28,071 nt of DNA from JAJZQD01 sp021847735 (GTDB lineage Bacteria; Bacillota; Thermincolia; Thermincolales; UBA2595). Below are positions 15,631-23,611 of this stretch, one piece after another (positions within the stretch are counted from its first letter, which is position 1; every line of letters begins with the position of its first letter). The DNA is taken from positions 1 through 28,071 of the forward strand of contig DAHVYW010000105.1 of the NCBI GenBank assembly GCA_027324025.1, written 5' to 3'. The notes beneath the pieces were generated by a model that was not told the origin of the DNA, did no database searches, and saw only the letters and a list, made by a program, of their open reading frames with translations. A program made the translations under genes and the position numbers.

Positions 15631-16602
15631 TTAAACTACCTTCAGTCCGTCGGTAACCTTGCGGTTCTCACCGGGGTTATGACTGCTGATTTCTTTGGTG
15701 TCTTTGCTTGTCATCAAAACACCGATAGCCACCGAAACCAGTTTGGCTTCGTGGGAGTCAGCCCGTGAGGTCAGGATGACCGGGGCTTTGGCTCCCACTA
15801 CCAATCCGGTAATTTTGGCTCCCCCCAAGAAAACAAGAGCTTTATAAAGAACGTTGGCCGCATCTATATTGGCCAGTACGAGTAAGTCGGCGTGACCAGC
15901 CACAGGGCTGGTCACGCCTTTGGCGCGAGCAGATTCCTTGGATAGGGCTAAATCCAAGGACAAGGGTCCATCAATAATACAGTCTTTAATTTGCCCTCTC
16001 TCCGCCATTTTGGAGAGCATTGCCGCATCAATTGTACTCGGCATATCCGGGTTCACCAGTTCCAATCCCGCAATAACCGCAACTTTGGGCTTTTCTATCT
16101 TCAGTGACCTGGCAACACAGACGGCGTTCTTGACCATGTCAACCTTTTGCTCGAAGGTTGGCACAATGTTCATTCCGGCGTCAGTCATCAACATCAGCCT
16201 GTCATAACCGGGTGATTCGAAAACTGCCACGTGGCTTAATACTCTGCCGGTGCGCAGTCCGATGTTTTTGTCCAAAACCGCCTTCAGAACAACAGGTGAC
16301 TGGACGGCGCCCTTCATCAACATGTCAGCTTTCCCGGTGTGCACCATTAATACCGCCCTTTTGACGGCTGCTTCCTCATCAGATTCATGAATAACTTCAA
16401 AATTATTTAACTCAATCTTCTTATCTTGCGCAATCTTTGCGATCTCGGCGGCGTCACCTACCAGGATAGCATCGGCAAGGCCGCTTTCCTGACAGGCCTT
16501 GGCGGCTTCTAATACTTCCGGGTCCTGGGCCACAGCTATGGCAACTTTTTTGCGCGGACATTTTTTGGCGGCATCAAGTAACTCCGCAAAACTTTTCACC
16601 AC
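15631..16602 (-). CDS. ptb: Phosphate butyryltransferase
   Basis: A 323-residue phosphate acyltransferase that converts butyryl- or branched-chain acyl-CoA to acyl-phosphate. Typical stretches are KADMLMKGAVQSPVVLKAVLDK, LMLMTDAGMNIVPTFEQKVDM, and near the end LVVGAKAPVILTSRADSHEAKL. Most relatives end shortly after this last block; here a polar tail of about 25 residues (TSKDTKEISSHNPG...) is added. Starts are GTG 16602 or the adjoining GTG 16599, both after GAGGTGAT; the second has slightly better spacing. It is the first gene behind the sigma-54 promoter. Confidence 0.95.
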   Translation of the reverse strand: MVKSFAELLDAAKKCPRKKVAIAVAQDPEVLEAAKACQESGLADAILVGDAAEIAKIAQDKKIELNNFEVIHESDEEAAVKRAVLMVHTGKADMLMKGAVQSPVVLKAVLDKNIGLRTGRVLSHVAVFESPGYDRLMLMTDAGMNIVPTFEQKVDMVKNAVCVARSLKIEKPKVAVIAGLELVNPDMPSTIDAAMLSKMAERGQIKDCIIDGPLSLDLALSKESARAKGVTSPVAGHADLLVLANIDAANVLYKALVFLGGAKITGLVVGAKAPVILTSRADSHEAKLVSVAIGVLMTSKDTKEISSHNPGENRKVTDGLKVV

Positions 16603-16650
16603 GGATCACCTCATTAATAGATTCCCAAATCCACTTATGAATTATTTATA

Positions 16651-16666
16651 TGCAATAACCGTGCCA
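16651..16666 (-). promoter_or_regulatory. Sigma-54 (-24/-12) promoter of ptb
   Basis: Minus strand TGGCACGGTTATTGCA matches the sigma-54 consensus TGGCAYR-N4-TTGCW at every defined base, with the GG and GC dinucleotides correctly spaced. It lies about 50 bases upstream of the ptb start and downstream of a gene for a sigma-54 activator. Confidence 0.92.
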
Positions 16667-16727
16667 TTTTTTTCATCCTGCCAAAAGCCTTGTTTGGTGC
16701 CCATAATAACACTGGTGGTCCCCAATC

Positions 16728-16743
16728 CTGCATTTTACTGCAG
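16728..16743. promoter_or_regulatory. Putative enhancer site 1 for the sigma-54 activator
   Basis: The dyad CTGCATTTTACTGCAG (CTGCA, 6 bases, TGCAG) lies about 65-80 bases upstream of the -24 box. It is nearly identical to the site at 16901-16916. It is inferred to bind the Fis-type domain of the neighbouring regulator. Confidence 0.65.
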
Positions 16744-16900
16744 TACCGTGCAACATTTTGCGCGCAGAGGTTTGCTGGAAGGTCCTATTTTTCTTGTCTC
16801 GCTAACCGGGCCAGCGCCATTTTTTTCTTTAAGTCATTATCATCAAAGTCTAAGCAGTTTGGGTCGATAACACAGGTAATCATAGCCGGAAAAAAGTTGC

Positions 16901-16916
16901 CTGCATTTTCTTGCAG
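16901..16916. promoter_or_regulatory. Putative enhancer site 2 for the sigma-54 activator
   Basis: The dyad CTGCATTTTCTTGCAG matches site 1 at 14 of 16 bases, with centres 173 bp apart. It lies between the regulator stop and the ptb promoter, at about 235-250 bases from the -24 box, a usual enhancer distance. Confidence 0.65.
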
Positions 16917-16950
16917 ACAACTAGTGATAATTTTAACTGTATCCCAAATC

Positions 16951-18690
16951 TCAGGTCAATCCGTGCTTTTCAAGTTTATAATAAAGACTCCTGGTGGCAA
17001 TCCCTAAAATCCTGGCCGCCATAGTCTTATTCCCCTTGGTTTTCCGCAGGGTTTTTTGCAGGACTTTTTTCTCCACGGAAGCTAAAATATCGTCAAGGGT
17101 CCCTTCATCCGCTTCTGCCGGTTCCTCCAAAGCACGGTCGCCGTTCCCCTGCCACTGCGTTTTTGAGCTGCTGCTGAGGGTGGGCACATACTGCGGCAGA
17201 ATAATTTCCTCATTGTAATTCATATTTATTATTGTCCGCCCAACTACATTCTCCAACTCCCTGACATTGCCAGGCCAGTCGTAATCCATAAAAATGTCAA
17301 AAACCTCAGGCGCTATCCGGGCCACCTTACGGCCAAACTCCAACCCCAGCTTTTGACGAAAGTGCGCTGTCAATATCGGTATATCCTCTTTGCGCCCCCT
17401 CAGAGGCGGGACAAAAATCGGCACAACATTCAGCCTGTAGTACAGGTCTTCCCTAAATGTACCCTCCTTTATGCGCTGTTCCAAATTCGCATTGGTGGCT
17501 GCAATAACTCGAACTTTTATCGCCAACGGTTTGGTACCGCCTACCCGGACAACTTCCTTCTCCTGCAAAACCCTTAGCAATTTGGCCTGCACGGCAAGGT
17601 TTACATCCCCTATCTCGTCAAGAAAGATGGTACCGCCGTCTGCTTCCTCGAAATATCCCTTTTTACCACCCCTGACGGCCCCGGTGAACGCCCCCTCTTC
17701 GTAGCCAAACAGTTCACTTTCCAGAAGGGATTCGGCGATGGCGGCGCAGTTAACCCTTACAAAGGGCCCGCCGCTCCGGCTGCTGGCATGGTGCATGGCA
17801 TGGGCGAACAGTTCTTTCCCCGTACCGCTTTCACCCCTTAGTAATACTGTCGCCGGGGTATCGGCGGCGTGCCTGGCTTGGGCAATAGCAGCTTTGATAA
17901 GTTCGCTCTCACCCATGATGTCTTCAAAAGTATACTTAGCAGTCATGCGGCGGATGAGACTTTTGGCATGTTCCAGTTCCTCGGTTAATTTGCGGATTTC
18001 CGAAATATCGTGAATAACTCCCACACTGCCTTTGAGCTCACCGTTCATAATAACAGGGGCGACATTGACCACTACCGCCCGTTTGTTGGGCCCAACCTTC
18101 ATCGTCACCCGACGGACCGGTTTACGGGTGGCCAGCACCTTCATGTGCATGCTTTCCCCTTCAGCTATATCTACTGTGCACGGCTTATTCAAAACATCCT
18201 TTTCCGTCAGGCCGGTTATCCGGGTATAAGCCGGGTTTATAAGTATCCCGTAACCCTTCTCGTCTACTACTGATATTGCATCTTCGGTTGAATTGAGGAT
18301 GGCTTCCAACAGGCTCCTGTCTTCGCTCAGGTCTGTTATCTGCCGGGCCAGCTCCTTCATCTCAGTAATATCCCTGAAGACCGCCAGGGCGCCGACAATT
18401 TCCCCCTGCCGGTTTTTAACCGGAACTCGGTTGGTGATAATGGCAGCATCCCCCAGCTTCTGCTGTTGGTTCAGTTCAGGTATTCCCGTCTTTAGCACAT
18501 GCGGCAGGCGGGAGTTTGGGATAGCCACTGTGACATGCTTGCCCAGGACATCCTCCGCCTTGCAGCCCGTAATCCTTTCCGCAGCGGAGTTAAAAATAGT
18601 TAATTCAGCGTCTGTGTTAACGGCAATCATGGCATCATGAGTGGAGTTGAGAATTACTTCGAACTCGCCGTGGCTAATTTTTTCTTTCAT
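16951..18690 (-). CDS. Sigma-54-dependent activator with two PAS domains (BkdR-like)
   Basis: A 579-residue regulator. Two PAS domains span about residues 8-112 and 125-235; each starts ILNSTxDA. The AAA+ domain has Walker A GESGTGKE (286-293), the sigma-54 contact loop GAFTGA (333-338) and Walker B TIFLDEIG (354-361). A Fis-type helix-turn-helix (KTMAARILGIATRSLYYKLEKHGL) ends the protein. There is no receiver domain, so the PAS domains probably sense a ligand or redox state. ATG 18690 follows GGAGGGG. The next gene, ptb, has a matching sigma-54 promoter, so it is very likely the target. The arrangement parallels Bacillus BkdR. Confidence 0.93.
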   Translation of the reverse strand: MKEKISHGEFEVILNSTHDAMIAVNTDAELTIFNSAAERITGCKAEDVLGKHVTVAIPNSRLPHVLKTGIPELNQQQKLGDAAIITNRVPVKNRQGEIVGALAVFRDITEMKELARQITDLSEDRSLLEAILNSTEDAISVVDEKGYGILINPAYTRITGLTEKDVLNKPCTVDIAEGESMHMKVLATRKPVRRVTMKVGPNKRAVVVNVAPVIMNGELKGSVGVIHDISEIRKLTEELEHAKSLIRRMTAKYTFEDIMGESELIKAAIAQARHAADTPATVLLRGESGTGKELFAHAMHHASSRSGGPFVRVNCAAIAESLLESELFGYEEGAFTGAVRGGKKGYFEEADGGTIFLDEIGDVNLAVQAKLLRVLQEKEVVRVGGTKPLAIKVRVIAATNANLEQRIKEGTFREDLYYRLNVVPIFVPPLRGRKEDIPILTAHFRQKLGLEFGRKVARIAPEVFDIFMDYDWPGNVRELENVVGRTIINMNYNEEIILPQYVPTLSSSSKTQWQGNGDRALEEPAEADEGTLDDILASVEKKVLQKTLRKTKGNKTMAARILGIATRSLYYKLEKHGLT

Positions 18691-18710
18691 GGTATCCCCT
18701 CCGGTTGAGT

Positions 18711-18731
18711 GTCCAGTGGCCAGTGGCCAGT
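18711..18731. repeat. Three tandem heptamers
   Basis: GTCCAGT-GGCCAGT-GGCCAGT, a 7-bp unit three times, just upstream of the regulator ribosome site. The period does not disturb a gene. It may be a slippage product. Confidence 0.6.
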
Positions 18732-18833
18732 AAAGTAATGTTTCTATGAAAGTGTGCAGTTTCCTGCAGAAACTCTTCAATTAAGCGTGAACTTTTTTGC
18801 ATTACAAGATTAAGTGAATTTTAAGATGGACAC

Positions 18834-18860
18834 AAAAAAAGATGTGCACTCTGACACATC
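18834..18860 (-). terminator. Terminator of the steA-steB-GT2-MraY-like operon
   Basis: Minus strand GATGTG-8 nt-CACATC followed directly by TTTTTTT, about 75 bases past the MraY-like stop. Confidence 0.75.
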
Positions 18861-18935
18861 CGCTTTCAAAACCAATTAATTTAGCCCCTACCGAGTCTCT
18901 CCGCCTTACGGCTCCGAGAAGGTAAGAGGAAGGGT

Positions 18936-19784
18936 TTATTCAACCTTTTTGTCCCGGCCTATCATGTCTATATAGTTTAGGACCTTGTTTCCCTCAATAA
19001 TCCTGGTCAGGGAGTATTTTTCAGTCAGCAGATGGAAACCAACCAGAAACACCAGAAACCCTATTCTTTCAGGTAAATCCAATACAAAAACGGCGGTATA
19101 GCCCAGGGTCATGCCTAACATATTAGAGCCCGTGTCCCCCATCATGGCATGGGCCTTCAAATCAAGGGGGAGAAAGGCAGCAAGACTACCGGCCATCGTG
19201 GCCAAATACCACAGAGGCGCCTTTCCGAAACCGGCTGCAATAATAAAAACGGATATCAACATAAACCCTTTACCTGCCCTTCCGGGCCGCAGGTCCAATA
19301 AATTGACGGCATTGGTAGCCAAGGCCATAATAAGAGTGTTCATCACAACCAAAAGCCACCTTTCAAAACCGCCACCCCCTGCGTTCCCCAGGCTTACGAC
19401 GAGAGCAATTACGCCTCCGGCAAGAGCCTTGAGAGCGCCGGTAGTTATCTCCCGTTGAATGAACAGTTTCTTAAAATGCCCTTTCAAACCTGATGCACCT
19501 CTGGTCCCAAAAACATCGTCAATCAACCCGAATAGTCCCATCCCGCCTACTGCAAAAAGAAAGGAGTAAGCATCTTTGTAAACTAATCCCCCGATTGCGC
19601 CGGCGGCTATTACAACCAGAGCAGAAAGGTAAAAAACCAAGCCTACACCCAAAGGAATACTTTCCTTCCGGAAATTCGGCCTGACAAACCCGGCCTCAAC
19701 AAGCATTTCTTTTATTGAGGGCAGGATAAACCAGGTTACTAAGAAAGAACCTAAGGCAAATCCGAAAAATTTAACACCTGTCAT
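18936..19784 (-). CDS. MraY/WecA-like phospho-sugar transferase, short form
   Basis: A 282-residue multi-pass membrane protein with about eight to ten hydrophobic segments. Active-site motifs of the polyprenyl-phosphate phospho-sugar transferase family are present: GLIDDVFGTRG (DD pair), NAVNLLDLRPGRAGKG and MMGDTGSNMLG. It should move a sugar-phosphate from a UDP-sugar to undecaprenyl phosphate, but the sugar is unknown. It is shorter than MraY or WecA (usually 320-360), and there are no murein-cluster genes nearby, so it is probably not the main MraY. The frame opens with GTG 19793 overlapping the previous stop; ATG 19784 has the best spacing to GAGGTG. Confidence 0.88.
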   Translation of the reverse strand: MTGVKFFGFALGSFLVTWFILPSIKEMLVEAGFVRPNFRKESIPLGVGLVFYLSALVVIAAGAIGGLVYKDAYSFLFAVGGMGLFGLIDDVFGTRGASGLKGHFKKLFIQREITTGALKALAGGVIALVVSLGNAGGGGFERWLLVVMNTLIMALATNAVNLLDLRPGRAGKGFMLISVFIIAAGFGKAPLWYLATMAGSLAAFLPLDLKAHAMMGDTGSNMLGMTLGYTAVFVLDLPERIGFLVFLVGFHLLTEKYSLTRIIEGNKVLNYIDMIGRDKKVE

Positions 19785-19789
19785 CACTG

Positions 19790-20467
19790 TCACCTCACCA
19801 CAAGACGTCTTGCCAAAACCCGGGCCACATGGGCAAACTGTTTTCCGCGATGCAAAAACCCCCGCAAGTCCCGGCCCGTTTCAGCATGGGTCATATTAAC
19901 CTCGACCTCCCGGATGCTAAACCCCTTGCGAATAACGTCAATGGTCATGCCAACTTCTACTCCGTAACCGGATTCAAACCCGCCAAGGGCCTCAATTACT
20001 TTTCTCTTCATCACCCGCTGCCCGGATAGCGGCGCCAGAACCTCTATCCCGGTAAAAAACTTTATTCCTTTGCGGGCCAATCCCTTAACGAGGCCGAAAC
20101 CGCCCTTTTTCCTGGCCCTGGGGAATTTGGCTATAGTCATGTCTACCTCACCGGCTAATACAGGGGCAATCAGTCTGCTTATTTCCCGGGCAGTTGCCCC
20201 AAGGTCGCCGTCGACCAGGGCAATAATGTCACCGTCCACGCTGGACAACCCTTTATTCAATGCACCGCCTTTGCCTAAGTTTTCCGGCAGAGAAATAACC
20301 AGCGCCCCCGCAGCAACCGCCAGCCTGGCAGTATCGTCAACGGAGGCATCATCTACTACAATTATTTCGTTTACTTCCGGTAACTTACTAACTGCGGCAA
20401 TAGTCTCAGCAATATACTTCTCTTCGTTGTGGGCAGGAATTAAAATTGAAACTTTATTTTGGGTCAC
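19790..20467 (-). CDS. Family 2 glycosyltransferase
   Basis: A 225-residue GT-A enzyme of the GT2/DPM type. SILIPAHNEEKYIAETI is near the N-terminus, IIVVDDASVDDTARLA follows, then ENLGKGGALNKGL and the metal-binding LVDGDLGA. The region PLSGQRVMKRKVIEALGGF matches the acceptor loop. No membrane segment is visible, so it acts at the inner membrane face. GTG 20467 is chosen because AGGAG lies 8 bases upstream and overlaps the steB-like stop; the frame is open ten codons further. It is sandwiched between the SteB-like and MraY-like genes with 5-11 base gaps, so they probably share one glycan or lipid-linked product. Confidence 0.9.
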   Translation of the reverse strand: MTQNKVSILIPAHNEEKYIAETIAAVSKLPEVNEIIVVDDASVDDTARLAVAAGALVISLPENLGKGGALNKGLSSVDGDIIALVDGDLGATAREISRLIAPVLAGEVDMTIAKFPRARKKGGFGLVKGLARKGIKFFTGIEVLAPLSGQRVMKRKVIEALGGFESGYGVEVGMTIDVIRKGFSIREVEVNMTHAETGRDLRGFLHRGKQFAHVARVLARRLVVR

Positions 20468-20478
20468 TTGTTTCACTC

Positions 20479-21363
20479 CTATGGGATCACCGGCCAAAGC
20501 TGTTTGGCTGTAGTCTTGACACCGTAATTTCCGGGTTTGCCGTAAACAGCCATAACGAGGGAGACCTGGCCTGGAATCATGTCAACATTGTCAATAGTAC
20601 TTACTTTAAGCTTTTGGTATTGTTTCATATATGAATATGCAACATCACTCGTTTCCACCCCGTAAACCGGTATTTTCTGTGATAAAAAGTAGTTCATCAT
20701 CGGTAAATCAAGGTTCACACTGCGTTCCCCGATATCCGTCTGACTGCCTCCAACAAATATTACGGCATTGACAGGGACACCGTAGTCACCTGAAGTCTTA
20801 ATCATACCCTGCTGTTCAAAATAATGGAGGTTTTCAATGTTTTGGGCGCTGATTATGCCGACAGCAATTTCTTTGGAGACTTCCTTGGTGAGAGCCGCTT
20901 CCGAATTGGTGTTGAGCATTAACTTGGTGGTTATTTCTTTCCGGACAGTCTCATCCTTTAGGTTAAACCCCTCGAGGACAGTAGTAATGGAATTAACCCT
21001 GGCCCCCGCAATCTTAAGAGTATTTATCCAGTCTTCATGAAAACCGTAATTGTTGGTCTCAATAATGGCAACCCGCTTCCCGGTAAGCTTTCCAGCCACT
21101 AATGTCGGCAGAAGCCGTTCCTCAAACTGTTTACTGATATTGAGAGAAGATTTATAAGTCGCTATTTCGTCCCGGGCCGCAATGTTGTCTTTTCTGACCT
21201 GGTCAAAATTGCGGTTTAAGTCATCCACCATTTGTTTTTGTTGTTTCATAATAATATCATTAACGTTGTTTCCCAAAACCGCTGAACCGACAAGGATTCC
21301 GATGCCGAGGGCCATAAAGACGGCAATCAATGATGCAATATGATATTTGAAGTCTATAATCAT
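20479..21363 (-). CDS. SteB/MctB-like envelope protein (DUF3186)
   Basis: A 294-residue protein. It begins MIIDFKYHIASLIAVFMALG with one membrane helix at about 9-29, followed by a coiled coil (KQQKQMVDDLNRNFDQVRKD, about 40-78) and a globular external domain with AIIETNNYGFHEDW and VIFVGGSQTDIGERSVNLDLPMM. Relatives include mycobacterial Rv1698/MctB, once called a copper transporter or channel, and corynebacterial SteB, which acts with SteA in cell separation. No metal-binding motif is obvious here, so the copper label should not be copied. ATG 21363 follows GGGAGG, 12 bases after the steA-like stop. Confidence 0.85.
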   Translation of the reverse strand: MIIDFKYHIASLIAVFMALGIGILVGSAVLGNNVNDIIMKQQKQMVDDLNRNFDQVRKDNIAARDEIATYKSSLNISKQFEERLLPTLVAGKLTGKRVAIIETNNYGFHEDWINTLKIAGARVNSITTVLEGFNLKDETVRKEITTKLMLNTNSEAALTKEVSKEIAVGIISAQNIENLHYFEQQGMIKTSGDYGVPVNAVIFVGGSQTDIGERSVNLDLPMMNYFLSQKIPVYGVETSDVAYSYMKQYQKLKVSTIDNVDMIPGQVSLVMAVYGKPGNYGVKTTAKQLWPVIP

Positions 21364-21375
21364 TTACCGGCCTCC

Positions 21376-22503
21376 CTATATGCCTAGAGCTACTTTCAAT
21401 TTAAGCCAGAAAACCCGCAGTAATTGCCGCGTTACCGGAAACAACTGGTATGCAACTATGGCAACTGTGACTGATGCGGCGGCGACCAGTTCCGCCAGGT
21501 ACCGGAATTTGACTTTCCTCCTGTAAAGCTTGTTAACGCCTTTAGCATCTACAAGAATAGACCCCACCTTAATACGAACAAGAAAAGTACTGGCCATCCC
21601 CTGGCGTCCCTTATCCAAAAATTCAATGGGATTGGTATGGGTACCCAGAGCCACGATAAGCTCAGTTCCCTTATGGTACGCCAACAGCATGGCAATATCT
21701 TCACTCGTACCGGGTGCCGGGAATGTAATTGCCTTAAGGCCTAATTTATGTATTATACCCATGCCTGGTGCCCGGCCGTCGGGATAAGCGTGTACAATTA
21801 TTTCCGCACCGCATTTCAGGGCATCATCACTGATGCTGTCCATGTCCCCGATGATAATATCCGGTTGGTAGCCGAACTCCCGTAGGGCGTCGGCCCCACC
21901 GTCAACACCCACCAAAACAGGTTTTACTTCCTCGATGTATGACCTGATGGCGGCTAAATCGTCTTTGTAGTTTTGTCCTCTGACCACAATCAGGGTATGC
22001 CTGTTTTCAAATACTGTCCTCGTCCCGGGTACAGGAATATCGCCCAGAAGAAGTCCTTGTTCCTGGCGGGCATACTCAATAGTATTTTGGACAAATTTTT
22101 CCAAAACCATACCAATATTTTTCTTGGCATCTTCCATTTGTTTTTCAATTTTTTCAAAGGTCAGTACATTTCCGCGGCCGGTCCACTCTTTGTGAACCGT
22201 TATCTCGTCCCCGGAAATCTCCACAATACTCTCTTCCCTGACCTTTTCCATGACATCAAGGCCCACATTGTCCAATAGGTAGATCCCTGCTTTGATAAGG
22301 GTCAAAGGGCCCGGGTTGGGATAATTTTTACTTAAGGAAGGAGAGGCGTTTACTACTGCTTTGACCTTGGCATCTACCAAAGCCTGGGCACAGACTTCAT
22401 CGAGGTCTTTATGATTAATAACGGCTATTTCGCCTGGTTGTAATCTTTTAACCAGATTCTTGGTCTTCCTGTCCAGGCGCGCAATGCCCCGGATTACAGC
22501 CAT
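21376..22503 (-). CDS. steA: SteA-like putative cytokinetic ring protein
   Basis: A 375-residue protein. The N-terminal part (MAVIRGIARLDRKTKNLVKRLQPGEIAVINH) and the thiamine-pyrophosphokinase-like central domain (VGVDGGADALREFGYQPDII and GDMDSISDDALKCGAEI) identify the SteA family. In Corynebacterium SteA localises with the division ring and needs SteB. A membrane helix near the C-terminus (LVAAASVTVAIVAYQLF) probably anchors it. ATG 22503 is six bases from AGGTG; a GTG nine bases upstream is part of that ribosome site. Thiamine pyrophosphokinase activity is unlikely. It heads a four-gene operon. Confidence 0.88.
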   Translation of the reverse strand: MAVIRGIARLDRKTKNLVKRLQPGEIAVINHKDLDEVCAQALVDAKVKAVVNASPSLSKNYPNPGPLTLIKAGIYLLDNVGLDVMEKVREESIVEISGDEITVHKEWTGRGNVLTFEKIEKQMEDAKKNIGMVLEKFVQNTIEYARQEQGLLLGDIPVPGTRTVFENRHTLIVVRGQNYKDDLAAIRSYIEEVKPVLVGVDGGADALREFGYQPDIIIGDMDSISDDALKCGAEIIVHAYPDGRAPGMGIIHKLGLKAITFPAPGTSEDIAMLLAYHKGTELIVALGTHTNPIEFLDKGRQGMASTFLVRIKVGSILVDAKGVNKLYRRKVKFRYLAELVAAASVTVAIVAYQLFPVTRQLLRVFWLKLKVALGI

Positions 22504-22555
22504 TTTTTTCACCTGCTTTTCACTAATATGCTTAATACAATACCTCTAACTTAAA

Positions 22556-22584
22556 ATTGTATAACATTTATTCTTTATAAGCAA
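22556..22584 (-). promoter_or_regulatory. Candidate sigma-A promoter of the steA operon
   Basis: Minus strand TTGCTT (22579-22584), 17 bases, TACAAT (22556-22561), about 53 bases upstream of steA. The -10 box has 5 of 6 consensus bases. Confidence 0.6.
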
Positions 22585-22664
22585 GTAACCCCCGAATACC
22601 GGAGGTTCGGATGCGGTTCGGAGGCGATTTGATTGTGGGTAATTTTAAGTTATGGCGTGCATTT

Positions 22665-22698
22665 GAAAAGAAACCTGACTGACGTCAGGTTTCTTTTC
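22665..22698 (-). terminator. Terminator of spo0A
   Basis: A perfect 15-bp stem GAAAAGAAACCTGAC with its complement around a 4-base loop, starting within the spo0A stop codon. The 3' arm supplies the TTTCTTTTC tract. Confidence 0.8.
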
Positions 22699-23465
22699 TA
22701 GCTAACTTTGCTTATACGCAGCTTGTCGGCGACCATGGCGATAAACTCCGAGTTAGTGGGTTTGCCTCTTTCGAGGTTTATCGTATAACCGAAGAATTTG
22801 TTCATCATTTCAGTGTTGCCGCGGTCCCAGGCAAGTTCTATGGCGTGCCTGATTGCCCTTTCCACCCGGCTGGGCGTAGTGTTATACTTTTGGGCAATTA
22901 GCGGGTAGAGCTCTTTGGTCACCCCTCCGAGGAGATTAACTTCATCTACTACCATTTTTATGGCTTCCCTTAAATACTGGTATCCTTTGATATGAGCAGG
23001 CACACCCATTTCATGGATAATGTTGGTTACTGCCACATCGAGGTTCCTGGTCCTTACGGGCGGCGTGTACTGGGGAATTGATTCGCCCTCTACAAGCTGC
23101 CTTATCCTTGTGGCTAATACCCCAAAGTCGAAGGGCTTCAGTATGTAATAGTCGGCTCCCAGTTCGATGGCCCGTTGAGTCACACTCTCCTGGCCAAAGG
23201 CTGTTAACATGATAATTTTCGGTCTGGGTTGAACGGCCTCTGCCACCAGCCTTTCCAGAACTCCGATGCCGTCCAGGTGGGGCATAATAATATCAAGGAC
23301 TACCAAATCAGGTTTTTCCCTGTTAATTATTTCAACAGCCTCGACACCATTATTGGCAATACCCACAAGATTGAATTCGTCCTCTTGGGAAATAAATTCC
23401 TTCAATAGTTCGCAAAATTCACGGTTATCATCCGCGATGAGTATTTTAATTCCTTTTAAACTCAT
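22698..23465 (-). CDS. spo0A: Sporulation master regulator Spo0A
   Basis: A 255-residue response regulator. The receiver domain has the acidic pair Asp12-Asp13, the phosphorylation site Asp58 (VVLDIIMP) and a lysine in YILKPFDFG. The C-terminal sporulation domain carries the conserved helix-turn-helix GVTKELYPLIAQKYNTTPSR and VERAIRHAIELAWDRG, which binds 0A boxes. ATG 23465 follows GGGGG. Upstream are a sigma-H-like promoter and a 0A box, so sporulation-stage induction and autoregulation are likely. The spoIVB-spo0A order is the standard one in Bacillus and Clostridium. Confidence 0.98.
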   Translation of the reverse strand: MSLKGIKILIADDNREFCELLKEFISQEDEFNLVGIANNGVEAVEIINREKPDLVVLDIIMPHLDGIGVLERLVAEAVQPRPKIIMLTAFGQESVTQRAIELGADYYILKPFDFGVLATRIRQLVEGESIPQYTPPVRTRNLDVAVTNIIHEMGVPAHIKGYQYLREAIKMVVDEVNLLGGVTKELYPLIAQKYNTTPSRVERAIRHAIELAWDRGNTEMMNKFFGYTINLERGKPTNSEFIAMVADKLRISKVS

Positions 23466-23515
23466 AACTATTTCGCCCCCTGCTAAAATTTTCTAATTAT
23501 TTACTCAATAATGAA

Positions 23516-23542
23516 TTTCTACGCTAGAAAGAGAATTCCTGC
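23516..23542 (-). promoter_or_regulatory. Candidate sigma-H promoter of spo0A
   Basis: Minus strand GCAGGAATT (23534-23542), 11 bases, GTAGAAA (23516-23522), compared with the sigma-H consensus RNAGGAWWW and RNNGAAT. Only the last -10 base differs. The match fits the known sigma-H control of spo0A in Bacillus. Confidence 0.6.
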
Positions 23543-23611
23543 CAAAAACCTAATAAAATTGGCAATAATTTTATATCAAAAACAGACAAAAAACCTACTG
23601 ATTCACTATCT

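Noticed and set aside
18936..19784. Main MraY of peptidoglycan synthesis
   Set aside because: The protein is too short and lacks the mur/fts gene context.
20479..21363. Copper transporter annotation for the SteB-like protein
   Set aside because: Only one membrane helix and no Cys/Met/His metal motifs are seen; the name comes from one mycobacterial relative.
21376..22503. Thiamine pyrophosphokinase
   Set aside because: The central domain is similar, but the N-terminal domain, C-terminal membrane helix and steB-like neighbour identify the SteA family.
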